Assembly: GCF_000157895.3 (NCBI RefSeq)
Contig: NC_022654.1
Span: 62,001-126,000, forward strand
Length of the DNA: 64,000 nucleotides
DNA from: Mycobacterium kansasii ATCC 12478
GTDB lineage: Bacteria > Actinomycetota > Actinomycetes > Mycobacteriales > Mycobacteriaceae
Direction of reading: 5' to 3'
Position numbers and translations under genes: made by a program
Part shown: positions 25,430-33,990 of the stretch, piece by piece
Layout: each line of letters starts with the position of its first letter
How positions within the stretch are numbered: position 1 is the first letter of the stretch
Notes under the pieces: generated by a model
Database searches by the model: none
The model's input: only the letters and a program-made list of their open reading frames with translations
What the model was told of the DNA's origin: nothing

Positions 25430-26509
25430 TCAATGTTGGAGGAGATCGTTGATGAGTTCTTTTGAGCGCGTTGGTATCTCTGTATTTGGGAAGTACCGTT
25501 CGACGATCGCCCAGACCTCGGCGCGAGACGTGATATCGAGGTGGCCGAGCAGGAATTGCACGTCATCGCCGTCCCTGACGGCCCGAGCGGCCAGGACTTT
25601 CATCGCCAACAGATGCTGCGGTGGTGTCGCGGCGACTTGCAGGTAGGGATGGTCGAAGACGACGCTCCCCTGCCCGGGAGTTCGCGAGACGTAGCTTGCG
25701 GCCTGATTGTTCAGCCAGCTAGAGGGCCATCGCTGTTCGGCAGCGACTTCGCGGATCGCAGCGAGCATGGGTCCGTCAGGAGAAAACAGAGCGTCGATAT
25801 CGCGTGTTGCGGTGCGGGTTTCGTCGTAGGCCAAGATCATCGCGGCGCCGCCGACCACGTGGACATGCCCGACAATACGGCGACGTTCCAGCTTCTGCGC
25901 CAAGGAGATGAAGGCGCGCCGCAGCTCGGTCTGATCGAATAGAGGCTCAGGCATTTTGCTCGCTCCATCGTGGGTGAGGTCGTAACGGTCCAGGTAGATC
26001 CCGCGGCGACGAAATGAGGCCGGGGTCCACAACATCGCGCGGGTGCGCGCAGACGGCAGAGGGGAAATCCACCACGGGGTGTTCAGGAAGCGCTCAGTTG
26101 TGATGCTCCACAGCGGTCCCGGCAGCCCGTAACTGCCGGCGAGGTGTTCGGCGATCGCCGCCAGTAACGCGTCATGGCGCGGGTCGCCGGTCAAAGGCGG
26201 GTCGTCGTTGATCAAAGACAGGGCGGCTGGCCCCGATTCGTCGGCGCCGCGGGTGAATTCGAAGAAGATCCGCAGCCGGGTGCGGTCGTCCGCGACGTCC
26301 CGGATTCCCTGGGCAGCGTCCGACAGGGTAAGAGCCTGGGTAGGTGCTGCCAGGTCCGTGCGCGCGCCCTGGCGGCGGCGCACTGCGCGAACATCTGCAG
26401 CGGGATATCCAGTAATGCGGTGGATGCCGCGGTTGGACAAGATGCTGCGCGCCCGCCCAGGGGTCACGCTCCAGTGCCGCGCTGCTTGGTCGACGGTCCA
26501 CAGCTCCAT
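25430..26509 (-). CDS. AbiEii-like nucleotidyltransferase with N-terminal DNA-binding helix
   Basis: 359 aa. Residues 1-45 look like an excisionase-type HTH (MELWTVDQAARHWSVTPGRA). The C-terminal half carries VHVVGGAAMILAYDETRTATRDIDALF, the GG...DxD nucleotidyltransferase motif, and HLLAMKVLAARAVRDGDDVQFL, typical of AbiEii/DUF6036-type toxins. Such toxins modify tRNA or proteins with nucleotides and usually pair with a separate AbiEi antitoxin; none is adjacent, so the HTH part may play that role in cis. Flanked by two Cys-His-Asp paralogues. Confidence 0.75.
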   Translation of the reverse strand: MELWTVDQAARHWSVTPGRARSILSNRGIHRITGYPAADVRAVRRRQGARTDLAAPTQALTLSDAAQGIRDVADDRTRLRIFFEFTRGADESGPAALSLINDDPPLTGDPRHDALLAAIAEHLAGSYGLPGPLWSITTERFLNTPWWISPLPSARTRAMLWTPASFRRRGIYLDRYDLTHDGASKMPEPLFDQTELRRAFISLAQKLERRRIVGHVHVVGGAAMILAYDETRTATRDIDALFSPDGPMLAAIREVAAEQRWPSSWLNNQAASYVSRTPGQGSVVFDHPYLQVAATPPQHLLAMKVLAARAVRDGDDVQFLLGHLDITSRAEVWAIVERYFPNTEIPTRSKELINDLLQH

Positions 26510-26623
26510 ATCGCCAACATACGCGCATCACGCACGGAAGTGAGCCAGGTTCTGCGTAGAGCGCATCTACCCCGGGTTAGTGACGACGGAGCAGCGGTTG
26601 AAGACGCAGTATTTCAATGAGCT

Positions 26624-27322
26624 TCATCGGCCGGCGCCGGCTTGTATCGCTCGCCATTCCTCGACCGCAGCTTCCACCGTCCCGTGTACTCGTGCGACCG
26701 CTGCGTCCACGGACGCACGCTGTTGGGGATAGGCCGGGTGCGTTTCGAACGGCTCGCCTGCTCCGGCGGTCGTGGTGTAGATCAGCGTTGTTTGCGGGTC
26801 CCGGTTCACCTGAAATTGTGCCGAGGGCGGCAGTTGATTCGTTAACTGCGGATCTTGGATGAGCACCGGGACCCGCAGGTGGTCCGACGTTGCGAATCTG
26901 CCTTGCCCGATTGTCGGGTCCAAAATAGCCGCCATTTCTGGAATGTGAAGTGCGACATGACCGGTCCAGTACTGTCCGCGGTGTTCTGGTGTGGGTGAAC
27001 CGATTGTTTCCACGACCGCGCCGTTTTTCCTGACTTCGACTGAAACGGGCACGATGACGGGCTTGAAGCCACCCAGCGCCGATAACGCCTCGCCGATGAA
27101 GTAGCAGGCTGGCCAGCATTGCCGCATTCCGGCCCACGAGCGAGCAGGGTTACCGCCGCCCGCCCAGAGCACCAACGCGCCGCCCAAGGCGACTTCCTCA
27201 GCAGTGCCGACGAGGCGGGACTGCGCCCATTTCGTAAGCAGCCGGTCCCAATAGGTGCTGCCAAAAGCGTTCACTGGTCGGCGAGTCGACGACTTCTTTT
27301 TGCGCCCTTTAGATTTCGGCAT
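26624..27322 (-). CDS. Putative Cys-His-Asp (transglutaminase-like) protein B
   Basis: 232 aa from ATG 27322 (AAGGGG upstream). The N-terminus is strongly basic (KSKGRKKKSSTRR). The RQCWPACYFIGEALSALGG and WTGHVALHIPEMAAILDPTI blocks align with those of the protein at 24649-25329. It lies 13 bp after the upstream gene and is probably co-transcribed. The two proteins share little else, so the copies are old or independently acquired. Confidence 0.6.
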   Translation of the reverse strand: MPKSKGRKKKSSTRRPVNAFGSTYWDRLLTKWAQSRLVGTAEEVALGGALVLWAGGGNPARSWAGMRQCWPACYFIGEALSALGGFKPVIVPVSVEVRKNGAVVETIGSPTPEHRGQYWTGHVALHIPEMAAILDPTIGQGRFATSDHLRVPVLIQDPQLTNQLPPSAQFQVNRDPQTTLIYTTTAGAGEPFETHPAYPQQRASVDAAVARVHGTVEAAVEEWRAIQAGAGR

Positions 27323-27335
27323 CACCACCCCTTAA

Positions 27336-28043
27336 TCAACTGACCAGAAGCGCCAAGCGCGGATCGCCGACCCAGCCATCGCCCAAGACGCCGTAGGCGC
27401 TCCACAGGCTCAGCGCCGGGGCCGCCGCGCCGCTGAACCGCACCGGGTAAGTCGAGTCAAAGCCCAACGTCAACGTCCACTGCTGCAAATCCGGGTAGAA
27501 CTCCGTGCACGCTCCGAACCAGAAACTGACCATGCCGTGCGCCGCGGTGGTGCAGATCAGGCGGTCGGTCGTCACAATGACCGGGCAGGTTTGGTGAAAC
27601 CGCCACTGAGCCGCGGCGCGCTGGGCCGCGGCCACCTTACGCCGATGATTCACCACCCCTTGAACAGCCAACGCGCCGAACATGACCGCTGGGCGGCCCG
27701 CGACCATCAGCGGCAGCGGTGAGTATCGGCCGTCGCCGCCACAAAAGCGGCTGTAGTCGATCTCGGCGCTCAGCAACGCCTGTTCTCCCGGTTCCAGAAC
27801 CGGCCCGTACACCTGGACCGGAGTTGGCGCGCGCCCGGCCCGCAGCGCTGCCGCGCAACCGCGGCTGTAGTGCCACCACTGCTCGGCAGCGGTGCGCGGC
27901 TGCCATGCCGTCTGGGGTTGGCGCGCATGGTTGGACCCGCCAGCAGGGCTGTCGTGGGCGCGCGCCGGCGTCGACGTGGCCCGGCTCACCGGAAGGTTAT
28001 GCCGCTGCGGTGGCGGCATTCCTGGCATCGGGATATCGAACAT
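27336..28043 (-). CDS. Hypothetical mycobacterial protein
   Basis: 235 aa. A Pro-rich N-terminus (~1-45) is followed by a domain with alternating strands: CPVIVTTDRLICTTAAHGMV, WFGACTEFYPDL and a C-terminal PALSLWSAYGVLGDGWVGDP. The VTTDRL...pattern is reminiscent of PH-like domains. No signal peptide. It heads a two-gene unit with the Cys-His-Asp protein. Function unknown. Confidence 0.65.
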   Translation of the reverse strand: MFDIPMPGMPPPQRHNLPVSRATSTPARAHDSPAGGSNHARQPQTAWQPRTAAEQWWHYSRGCAAALRAGRAPTPVQVYGPVLEPGEQALLSAEIDYSRFCGGDGRYSPLPLMVAGRPAVMFGALAVQGVVNHRRKVAAAQRAAAQWRFHQTCPVIVTTDRLICTTAAHGMVSFWFGACTEFYPDLQQWTLTLGFDSTYPVRFSGAAAPALSLWSAYGVLGDGWVGDPRLALLVS

Positions 28044-28260
28044 GGCCGCAGGATAGCTTTCGCATATGACACCGGCCCCGAATCAGCGGACACCCCGGTT
28101 GTCACGAATCGAATGTGTCCGTGTCTGCGGCGCGGCCGCCAGGATGGCTGTTCTACCCTTGTTGGTGGTCGTACACACAGGCCGGATGCCTGTCTGTGCG
28201 GGCCTCCCCCGGAGGCCCCGGTCGCATCTCCCGTAAAGATCAGACCGGGGCTCTCTGAGG

Positions 28261-28554
28261 TCAAAGGTGGCGGTCGACGTCCATGCGTTGGTGCAGGACA
28301 CGCACGACATCGAGGAAGCCTTGGGTTGTCACCCGATAAAACAGCATGTGCGACCCGGCTGCCAGCTTGCGATAGCCCGGGCGGATCTCGTCGCAGGCCC
28401 GCCCGATCCGGGGGTTCGCCGCTGCGCGCTCGATAGCGCGTTGAAGTTCTCGCAGGTACTGCTCAGCCTGATCCAGGCCCCAGTGCTCGTGCGTGTAGTC
28501 CCAGATCTGTTCCAAATCTGCTTGCGCAGCGGGTGAAAGGACGTATGCGCTCAC
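28261..28554 (-). CDS. parE: ParE/RelE-family toxin
   Basis: 97 aa with the ParE pattern: YVLSPAAQADLEQIWDYTHE at the start, then RELQRAIERAAANPRIGR and a C-terminal strand pair ending in VVRVLHQRMDVDRHL. ParE toxins poison DNA gyrase. The GTG overlaps the parD stop (GTGA). Confidence 0.9.
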   Translation of the reverse strand: MSAYVLSPAAQADLEQIWDYTHEHWGLDQAEQYLRELQRAIERAAANPRIGRACDEIRPGYRKLAAGSHMLFYRVTTQGFLDVVRVLHQRMDVDRHL

Positions 28555-28802
28555 CGGCCTTGCGGCTTTTCGGCGCGTTTGCCGTCGAGGAAGGCGTCGA
28601 AGTCAAACGGTGTTGAAGTGCCGCTGCGCTCACCGGCCACTAGCGCCTCGCGCAGTGCCCGAAGCTGAATTTCACGGTCCTCGAGTAACCGCAACGCGGA
28701 GCGCACGACATCACTGGCCGACCGGTAACGTCCCGCAGCCACCTCAGCCTCAATGAAGGCGCTGTAATGCTCATCGAGACTGAAGGACGTGTTTTTACCC
28801 AC
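28551..28802 (-). CDS. parD: ParD-family RHH antitoxin
   Basis: 83 aa from GTG 28802: VGKNTSFSLDEHYSAFIEAE then GRYRSASDVVRSALRLLED, the ribbon-helix-helix start and helix typical of ParD. An in-frame ATG lies at 28871 but would place the operator palindrome inside the gene, so the GTG is preferred. It autoregulates the operon with ParE. Confidence 0.88.
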   Translation of the reverse strand: MGKNTSFSLDEHYSAFIEAEVAAGRYRSASDVVRSALRLLEDREIQLRALREALVAGERSGTSTPFDFDAFLDGKRAEKPQGR

Positions 28803-28811
28803 CCGCCGATC

Positions 28812-28828
28812 ATACCAATAATTGGTAT
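28812..28828. promoter_or_regulatory. ParD operator palindrome
   Basis: ATACCAAT-A-ATTGGTAT is a perfect 8+1+8 inverted repeat 9 bp upstream of the parD start. Its AT content stands out from the GC-rich surroundings and it likely overlaps the -10 region, so ParD bound here would repress. Confidence 0.65.
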
Positions 28829-28907
28829 TCGACTGGACGGGTTGTGCCTGATAGTCGCGGATGACCGGCATGCTGGTGGCCGCCCAGATGATCAGCGCGG
28901 CGGCGGC

Positions 28908-29414
28908 TTACGGCCGGAACTCTCGGAGCTGAGCCAAAATTCGGATCGCTTCGTCGCGCTCATCCTCCCGTAGCCATGCCAACATCCAGATCAACGCCTC
29001 TTCAGTTTCACGAGACGCGGCGCTGAACTCTTCGTCCATCCGGGCGCGGGCGGCTTCGGGCATGGTGTCGCGGTGCTCGAGGAACGCCTGACGCATCTTG
29101 ATCAGGCGCTGAGCAAGGGCCAAGCGGTCCCCGGCGGCCGTAGCGGTATCCCTGTCCGCGGGGGCGGCCGGCGCGCCCGTCTCCTGGATGCGAGGGGCGC
29201 CGCCTTTCAGGATTGCCTCGACGCTGCCGGGCAGCCACGCAAGGCCTCGCTCTAATGCACGCTGTGTGCTGGCGTGTGGTTGGGATAACCGGTTGTTTTC
29301 CACCCCGCGAACGGTTGACTCCGACAGCCCTCCCCGCTCGGCGACCTCAGATTGGGTCAGCTTCAGCTGCTTGCGGCGAAGCCGCACCGCAACGCCGAGC
29401 CGATCTGAGGTCAT
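28908..29414 (-). CDS. XRE-family transcriptional regulator
   Basis: 168 aa. The helix-turn-helix is at ~5-60: RLRRKQLKLTQSEVAERGGL, then SESTVRGVENNRLSQPHAST. The C-terminal half is helical (LALAQRLIKMRQAFLEHRDT) and probably dimerises. It is divergent from the WhiB gene and the shared region holds repeated CCGTCAA-type sites, so it likely represses itself and perhaps WhiB. Confidence 0.85.
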   Translation of the reverse strand: MTSDRLGVAVRLRRKQLKLTQSEVAERGGLSESTVRGVENNRLSQPHASTQRALERGLAWLPGSVEAILKGGAPRIQETGAPAAPADRDTATAAGDRLALAQRLIKMRQAFLEHRDTMPEAARARMDEEFSAASRETEEALIWMLAWLREDERDEAIRILAQLREFRP

Positions 29415-29429
29415 AACTCGCTATCTTGC

Positions 29430-29481
29430 CCGACGAACCGTCAAATCCACCTGTCTTAGCCGTCAAGACCGTCAAATTTGT
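29430..29481. promoter_or_regulatory. CCGTCAA repeats just upstream of the XRE gene
   Basis: Three direct copies of a GAACCGTCAAA / AGCCGTCAA / GACCGTCAAAT motif lie 15-65 bp upstream of the XRE start. The same half-site forms the palindrome at 29601-29628. They are probable operators for the XRE protein. Confidence 0.55.
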
Positions 29482-29600
29482 GGCTGATTATCTGACGGGC
29501 CCTTCCGGGCGGACCTCGACCACTGAAACAGCGCATGACATGCGGCAACAGTGCGCACGGCGTCCGCCTGCCATCTCTGCGTCGATGCGCCGACACCCCC

Positions 29601-29643
29601 GGTTCTGACGGTTACAACCGTCAGAACCGTCAAAAGCGTCAGA
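29601..29643. promoter_or_regulatory. Long perfect palindrome upstream of whiB
   Basis: GGTTCTGACGGTT (29601-29613) and its exact complement AACCGTCAGAACC (29616-29628) are separated by two bases; further half-sites CCGTCAA and GCGTCAGA follow to 29643. It sits ~80 bp upstream of the whiB start. The core matches the repeats near the XRE gene, so one regulator probably binds both. The rest of 29415-29720 shows no gene. Confidence 0.65.
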
Positions 29644-29720
29644 AATTCTGTTAGATTACGGGTAATTCACGGGCGATCGAGCCGCTGAAGAACCGACGAC
29701 CTACAGAAAGGACGCCTCCC

Positions 29721-30158
29721 ATGACCACCGCCCTAACCCCTTCGGTCGATAACCCCCCCGCTGGCGCCAGACCCTTCGCGTCCTTCCAGATGCGCGCCGA
29801 CGTGCGTCTCTTCCAGACCACCCAGCATTTGGCCTGCCAAGAAGACCCCGAGTTGTTCTTCAACCCCCGCACCAAGCACCGCGCCATCAAGCGGTGCAAC
29901 GACTGCCCTTTTCGGGGCCGCTGCGGCTACAACGCCGTGGCCACCGGCGCCACCCATGGAATCTGGGGCGGAGTGATCCTGCCCGGCGCCCAGCCCAAGG
30001 CCCTCAAACCCGTCTACGCCCGGCTGGCCGCCCAGTTTGAACAGCGCCGGCGCACCGAGCTCGGCGATATTCGAGTCGCGCCGCTACCAGAGCTCATTGA
30101 CGACGAGGAAACCGACGCCGACGACGATCCCCTGGTCTTTCAGGTCGGCGCCGCCTAG
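29721..30158 (+). CDS. WhiB-family iron-sulfur regulator
   Basis: 145 aa. The four cluster-binding Cys are at ~39 (HLACQ), 59, 62 (RCNDCPF) and 68 (GRCGYNA), followed by GIWGG at ~80-84 and an acidic C-terminus. WhiB proteins bind a 4Fe-4S cluster and act with sigma factor SigA. A GAAAGGA site precedes the ATG. Plasmid-borne WhiB genes are common in actinobacteria. Confidence 0.92.
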   Translation: MTTALTPSVDNPPAGARPFASFQMRADVRLFQTTQHLACQEDPELFFNPRTKHRAIKRCNDCPFRGRCGYNAVATGATHGIWGGVILPGAQPKALKPVYARLAAQFEQRRRTELGDIRVAPLPELIDDEETDADDDPLVFQVGAA

Positions 30159-30222
30159 ATGTGCCGTCACGTGAAATCGGTTGCGCCGTGGTGTCGAACG
30201 AATCAGGAGGGGTGTGGAAAGC

Positions 30223-30804
30223 ATGTTGACTGAGGCATTCAAAGGCGGTGACTGGCAGCCGCATACGGCCCACGCGGCTGGCCTGACGCACACATGGATA
30301 GAAGGGTGGTACGCAGGCGGGGTCGAGGCGATCGTTGCCGAGGTTCGCGGTGAGGCGTGGGACTGTCTCATGATCGAGAGCACGTCCAACGGTCCGATCA
30401 CGCAGACCGCGCGCGCTAAGGTCTTCGGCCTCGGGGCAGCTGTTGTTGGACCACGCGATTCGCGTGCGATACACGCGGTCCTCGCCACCGTGGAGCAACG
30501 ACTGCAGCGCGGTATCGGCCTGCCGTGCTCTGATTTCCGACCGCTGCTCGTGCTGGTCGGCGACGGCGACCACATCCAGAACAGTGTCCTCCAAAAGGCC
30601 GCGTTCCTTGGACGTGCGGCGAACGTGCACCTTGGGATTCATCACATCGCCCGGGCGCGAACCCCAAGACACTTCGACGACAACATCGGCGGTTGGTACC
30701 ACGGCTCGGGTCAACGTTGCGCAGCCAATCTGGTGGACACAGCACTCCTAGACCACGGAGGTTCCCATGAGCTCAGCGGTTGCAGAGCATCCCGTCATCG
30801 CTAG
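30223..30804 (+). CDS. Hypothetical protein
   Basis: About 193 aa. AGGAGG at 30205-30210 supports a start at ATG 30223 (a GTG at 30214 is too close). The sequence has an alpha/beta look ([20 protein letters not shown], then [20 protein letters not shown]). No known motif recognised. A comparably long frame exists on the opposite strand, but the plus frame has the ribosome-binding site and fits the run of plus genes. Confidence 0.5.
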
Positions 30805-31051
30805 CGTCGACGACAACGGCACGGAACGCATCACGGTCTTCGATGACGATACGTCGGTGATCTGCGGGGCATTTCGGCCCGCCGGCCACCTTTACTGGCG
30901 GCTGTATCTGGCCGCGACGGTCGCCAGCGCCGGCTGTCCGGCCCCCCAGATCCCACCCCCGCATGTACTGGCTGCGCGCCGCGAGGACGCGTGTCGGTGG
31001 GTTGAACTCATCGCCCACCTCTACACGCATCCTGCGGCCGTGGGCAGCTAA
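30767..31051 (+). CDS. Small hypothetical protein
   Basis: 94 aa. ATG preceded by GGAGG. The sequence [18 protein letters not shown] and [18 protein letters not shown] suggest a small alpha/beta protein. It overlaps the end of the upstream gene by 38 bp, which implies coupling. Function unknown. Confidence 0.6.
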
Positions 31052-31101
31052 GCCCGAGGCCGGTGACCGGACCCTTATCCCCAACATACACAAGGACTTT
31101 C

Positions 31102-31347
31102 ATGATGACCATCCACGAAGTGTTCACCTCGGCGATTGACGAGGCGAGCCTGCTTGACCACCTCAGCCGCGAACCGCGCCGGCCAGCCGGCCCTGCGGTG
31201 CCAGCATCGGCCGCCAACAACGTCACGCACCACCGCCACGGCGCGCGCACTGGCGCTTTCACCGGCCTGATTCCGAGCTGTCTACGACCACGAGTCCAAG
31301 CTGGCGAACACCATTCACCCACCCAGGGCCGTCCCGCACCTAAATAG
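31102..31347 (+). CDS. Small hypothetical protein
   Basis: 81 aa from the first of two ATG codons after AAGGACTTTC. The start MMTIHEVFTSAIDEASLLDH is protein-like; the C-terminus is basic and Pro-rich and may not be conserved. Weak support beyond the ribosome-binding site and position. Confidence 0.4.
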   Translation: MMTIHEVFTSAIDEASLLDHLSREPRRPAGPAVPASAANNVTHHRHGARTGAFTGLIPSCLRPRVQAGEHHSPTQGRPAPK

Positions 31348-31427
31348 GGGCGACTCCCATTCTCCCAGCCTGTGATTCACACATGTGCACAAACATCACG
31401 GATCACCCGACGCAGAAAGGACACCAA

Positions 31428-33290
31428 ATGACCACGGCCACACAGGATTTGGTACCACAAACTCCCGCATCGCCGGCCGCCGGCGATCACCCCGAACCGC
31501 AGCACGCTGGGCCGCAGCATCGCACACCGACTCGCTGGGCTGACATGCTGGACGAACTGACCGCGTTCATCGCCGAGCATGGCCACGCCCGCATACCCGA
31601 GGACTACCGAACTGAAAACGGTCGCTTCCCGGGCCGCTGGCTTAATGAGCAGCGAAAAGCCCACCGCACCAACCTACTTGATGATGAGCGGGCAGCGCAG
31701 CTTGCCGCGTTGCTCGGCCCGCGCTGGGCTACACCCCACCAGGCCTATTGGGATGCCATGTTCGCCGCGCTGACCCAGTTCGTCGCTCAGCACGGGCATG
31801 CGCGCGTCCCGCAAAACCATGTCTCTCGAGACGGCACCCCGCTCGGAACATGGGTGGGCAACCAACGTTCCCGCCACCAACAAAACACCCTTGACCCCGC
31901 ACGCGCGGCACGTCTAGAAACGTTGCCCGGCTGGGTATGGCGCGACAGCCGCGCAGACCGCTGGGAACGCGGCTTTGCCGCGCTGACCCAGTTCGTCGCC
32001 CAACATGGCCACGCCCGCGTCCCGGGCTCCCACATCACCGATGACGGTCACCGCCTCGGCGCATGGGTAACAGACCAGCGGCGAGACCAGCGCAAAAACC
32101 GCCTCGACCCCGCACGCGCGGCACGTCTAGAAACGTTGCCGGGCTGGGCCTGGAACGGGAACGCGGGCCACGAGCAGTGGCTCGAGCAGCGCTGGGAACA
32201 CGGCTTCACCGCGCTCACCCAGTACGTTGCCGAACACGGCCACGCCAACGTGGCTCGACTTCACATCACCACCGACAACTTTCGCCTCGGCGACTGGGTG
32301 GATAACCAACGCGCTTCCCATCAGGACAACCGGCTCAACCCCGCTCGCGCCGCGCGGCTAGCAGCATTGCCGGGCTGGGTATGGCGAGAAAGCCGCGAGG
32401 ACCTGTGGGAACGGCTCTACGCCACGTTAGGGGCGTATGTGGCCGAGCACGGTCACGCCCGCTTCCCCAACGACTACATCACCAGCGACGGGATCAAACT
32501 TGGCCAGTGGGCGCGTGACCAGCGCCGCAAGTACCGCCAAGGCCGCGTCAATGCCGAGCGTGTCGCACGGCTAGAAGCCACGCCCGGCTGGACCTGGAGC
32601 GACAGGCTCGACGAGCAGTGGGAACGCGGCTTCACCGCCCTCACCCAGTTCGTCGACGAGCACGGCCACGCCAACGTTGAGTCACGGCATACCTGCAGCG
32701 ACAGCTTCCACCTCGGTGACTGGGTGTCCGCCCAACGCCGCAAGCACCACCGCGGCGAGCTCGACGACGGCCGCGCCGCACGACTGGAAGCCTTACCAGG
32801 CTGGGTATGGCGCCGGCGCGACCGCACCCCAGGCGTTTACTGCGGCTGGGACGGCAGGTTCCGCGCATTGACCCAGTTCGTCGACGAGCACGGCCACGCT
32901 CGCGTCCCGTCAGCACACATCACCGGTGACGGCATTCGCCTAGGCCAATGGGTCAACGCACAGCGCCACACCCATCGGCAAGGCGCGCTGGACGCCGACC
33001 GTGCGGCACGGCTGGAAGCCTTGCCGGGTTGGGTATGGGGCGCCAGCGGCGAGCAGCGCTGGGAACGTGGCTTCACCGCCTTGACCCAGTTCGTCGACGA
33101 GCACGGCCACGCCCGTGTCCCGCACGGCCACATCAGCGCCGACAGGTTCCGGCTGGGTCAATGGGTCAACACGCAGCGCTACACCTACCGGCAAGGCGCG
33201 CTGGACCCGCGCCGAACCGCACGCCTGCAAGCGCTGCCCGGTTGGGTCTGGAACAGCGACGCCCCCGGCCGACAGGTCAATGCGGCGTGA
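31428..33290 (+). CDS. Protein of eight helicase-associated (HA) domain repeats
   Basis: 620 aa. ATG 31428 has GAAAGGA upstream. After ~50 residues it consists of eight tandem repeats of ~65-70 residues with the consensus WERGFxALTQFVxEHGHARV, then LGxWVxxQRxxxRxGxL and LDxxRAARLEALPGWVW. This is the helicase-associated domain normally found attached to DEAD/DEAH helicases or restriction enzymes, where it is thought to bind nucleic acid. No helicase motif is present. Likely a DNA- or RNA-binding scaffold; the role is unknown. Confidence 0.85.
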   Translation: MTTATQDLVPQTPASPAAGDHPEPQHAGPQHRTPTRWADMLDELTAFIAEHGHARIPEDYRTENGRFPGRWLNEQRKAHRTNLLDDERAAQLAALLGPRWATPHQAYWDAMFAALTQFVAQHGHARVPQNHVSRDGTPLGTWVGNQRSRHQQNTLDPARAARLETLPGWVWRDSRADRWERGFAALTQFVAQHGHARVPGSHITDDGHRLGAWVTDQRRDQRKNRLDPARAARLETLPGWAWNGNAGHEQWLEQRWEHGFTALTQYVAEHGHANVARLHITTDNFRLGDWVDNQRASHQDNRLNPARAARLAALPGWVWRESREDLWERLYATLGAYVAEHGHARFPNDYITSDGIKLGQWARDQRRKYRQGRVNAERVARLEATPGWTWSDRLDEQWERGFTALTQFVDEHGHANVESRHTCSDSFHLGDWVSAQRRKHHRGELDDGRAARLEALPGWVWRRRDRTPGVYCGWDGRFRALTQFVDEHGHARVPSAHITGDGIRLGQWVNAQRHTHRQGALDADRAARLEALPGWVWGASGEQRWERGFTALTQFVDEHGHARVPHGHISADRFRLGQWVNTQRYTYRQGALDPRRTARLQALPGWVWNSDAPGRQVNAA

Positions 33291-33450
33291 GCGTGCGTTC
33301 GACGGCGCGGACCCCCGCACCCGAATTCTCGCTGATTCATTGCTAATCGGGAATTCCCGATACTCCCTGCTCCAGACCTTATTGACAAATCGTCGATCCT
33401 TCGGCGTGTCACGGTTGCTGCAACCGAACCCCCTGGCAAGGTGAACTTCT

Positions 33451-33867
33451 ATGGCTCCTCCAAGCAAAGGTGATCGCGGCGCGCACATGGTGAAAAACCA
33501 TCCAGCCGTTACGCAACGTCTCATCGCCATGGCAGAAGAGGCGGGTTCGTCGTCGATGTCTCAGTACATCGCTGACGTTCTGGCTCTCTATGTCGGCCTA
33601 CCTGAGCATGTTCGCGAGTTCAATCAGCTGCCGATCGCGGCGACCCGGAAGTTGGACGGCCTGCGGGGTGACTCGCGGGACAACAGGATCATGACGCGGC
33701 CGCATCGCGAGGTTTCTGAACGGCTTGCTCGACAGGCGGCCCAGTCGGGTTCGCACCGCGGCCAAGTGGCCCCCTATATCGCGGACGTCCTCGCGGTCCA
33801 CGTCGGGTTGCCCGAGTATGCCCGAACCCCCACCTGCGTTGAGGAGGGCTTGCCGCTGGCCATGTGA
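33451..33867 (+). CDS. Protein with two tandem RHH-like repeats
   Basis: 138 aa. Two halves align: MVKNHPAVTQRLIAMAEEAG...SQYIADVLALYVGLPEHVR and MTRPHREVSERLARQAAQSG...APYIADVLAVHVGLPEYAR. Each half has the pattern of a ribbon-helix-helix or similar short DNA-binding fold. Related single-copy proteins occur as antitoxin-like regulators; no toxin is adjacent. GGTGAACTTCT precedes the ATG. Confidence 0.6.
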   Translation: MAPPSKGDRGAHMVKNHPAVTQRLIAMAEEAGSSSMSQYIADVLALYVGLPEHVREFNQLPIAATRKLDGLRGDSRDNRIMTRPHREVSERLARQAAQSGSHRGQVAPYIADVLAVHVGLPEYARTPTCVEEGLPLAM

Positions 33868-33965
33868 AACCCCCTAGCCCGGCCTCCCTTTCGTCTTGGC
33901 TGACTCTTGCCGGGCAGATATGACATCTCAATAGGCGGTGCGGCTCTACCCGCTGACATGACGAA

Positions 33966-33990
33966 GGCCCCGCGTTAACGGGGCCTCTGT
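33966..33990 (+). terminator. Rho-independent terminator
   Basis: GGCCCCG-CGTTAA-CGGGGCC hairpin followed by TCTGTCT, 98 bp after the tandem-RHH gene. The region 33868-34060 otherwise has no gene. Confidence 0.65.

Noticed and set aside
30094..30714. 206-aa minus-strand frame opposite the gene at 30223
   Set aside because: Arg-rich composition, no ribosome-binding site, and convergent with no partner; the plus frame has AGGAGG and fits the gene order. Some doubt remains.
32474..33530. Minus-strand frames opposite the HA-repeat gene
   Set aside because: They copy the repeat periodicity of the plus-strand gene and have no ribosome-binding sites.
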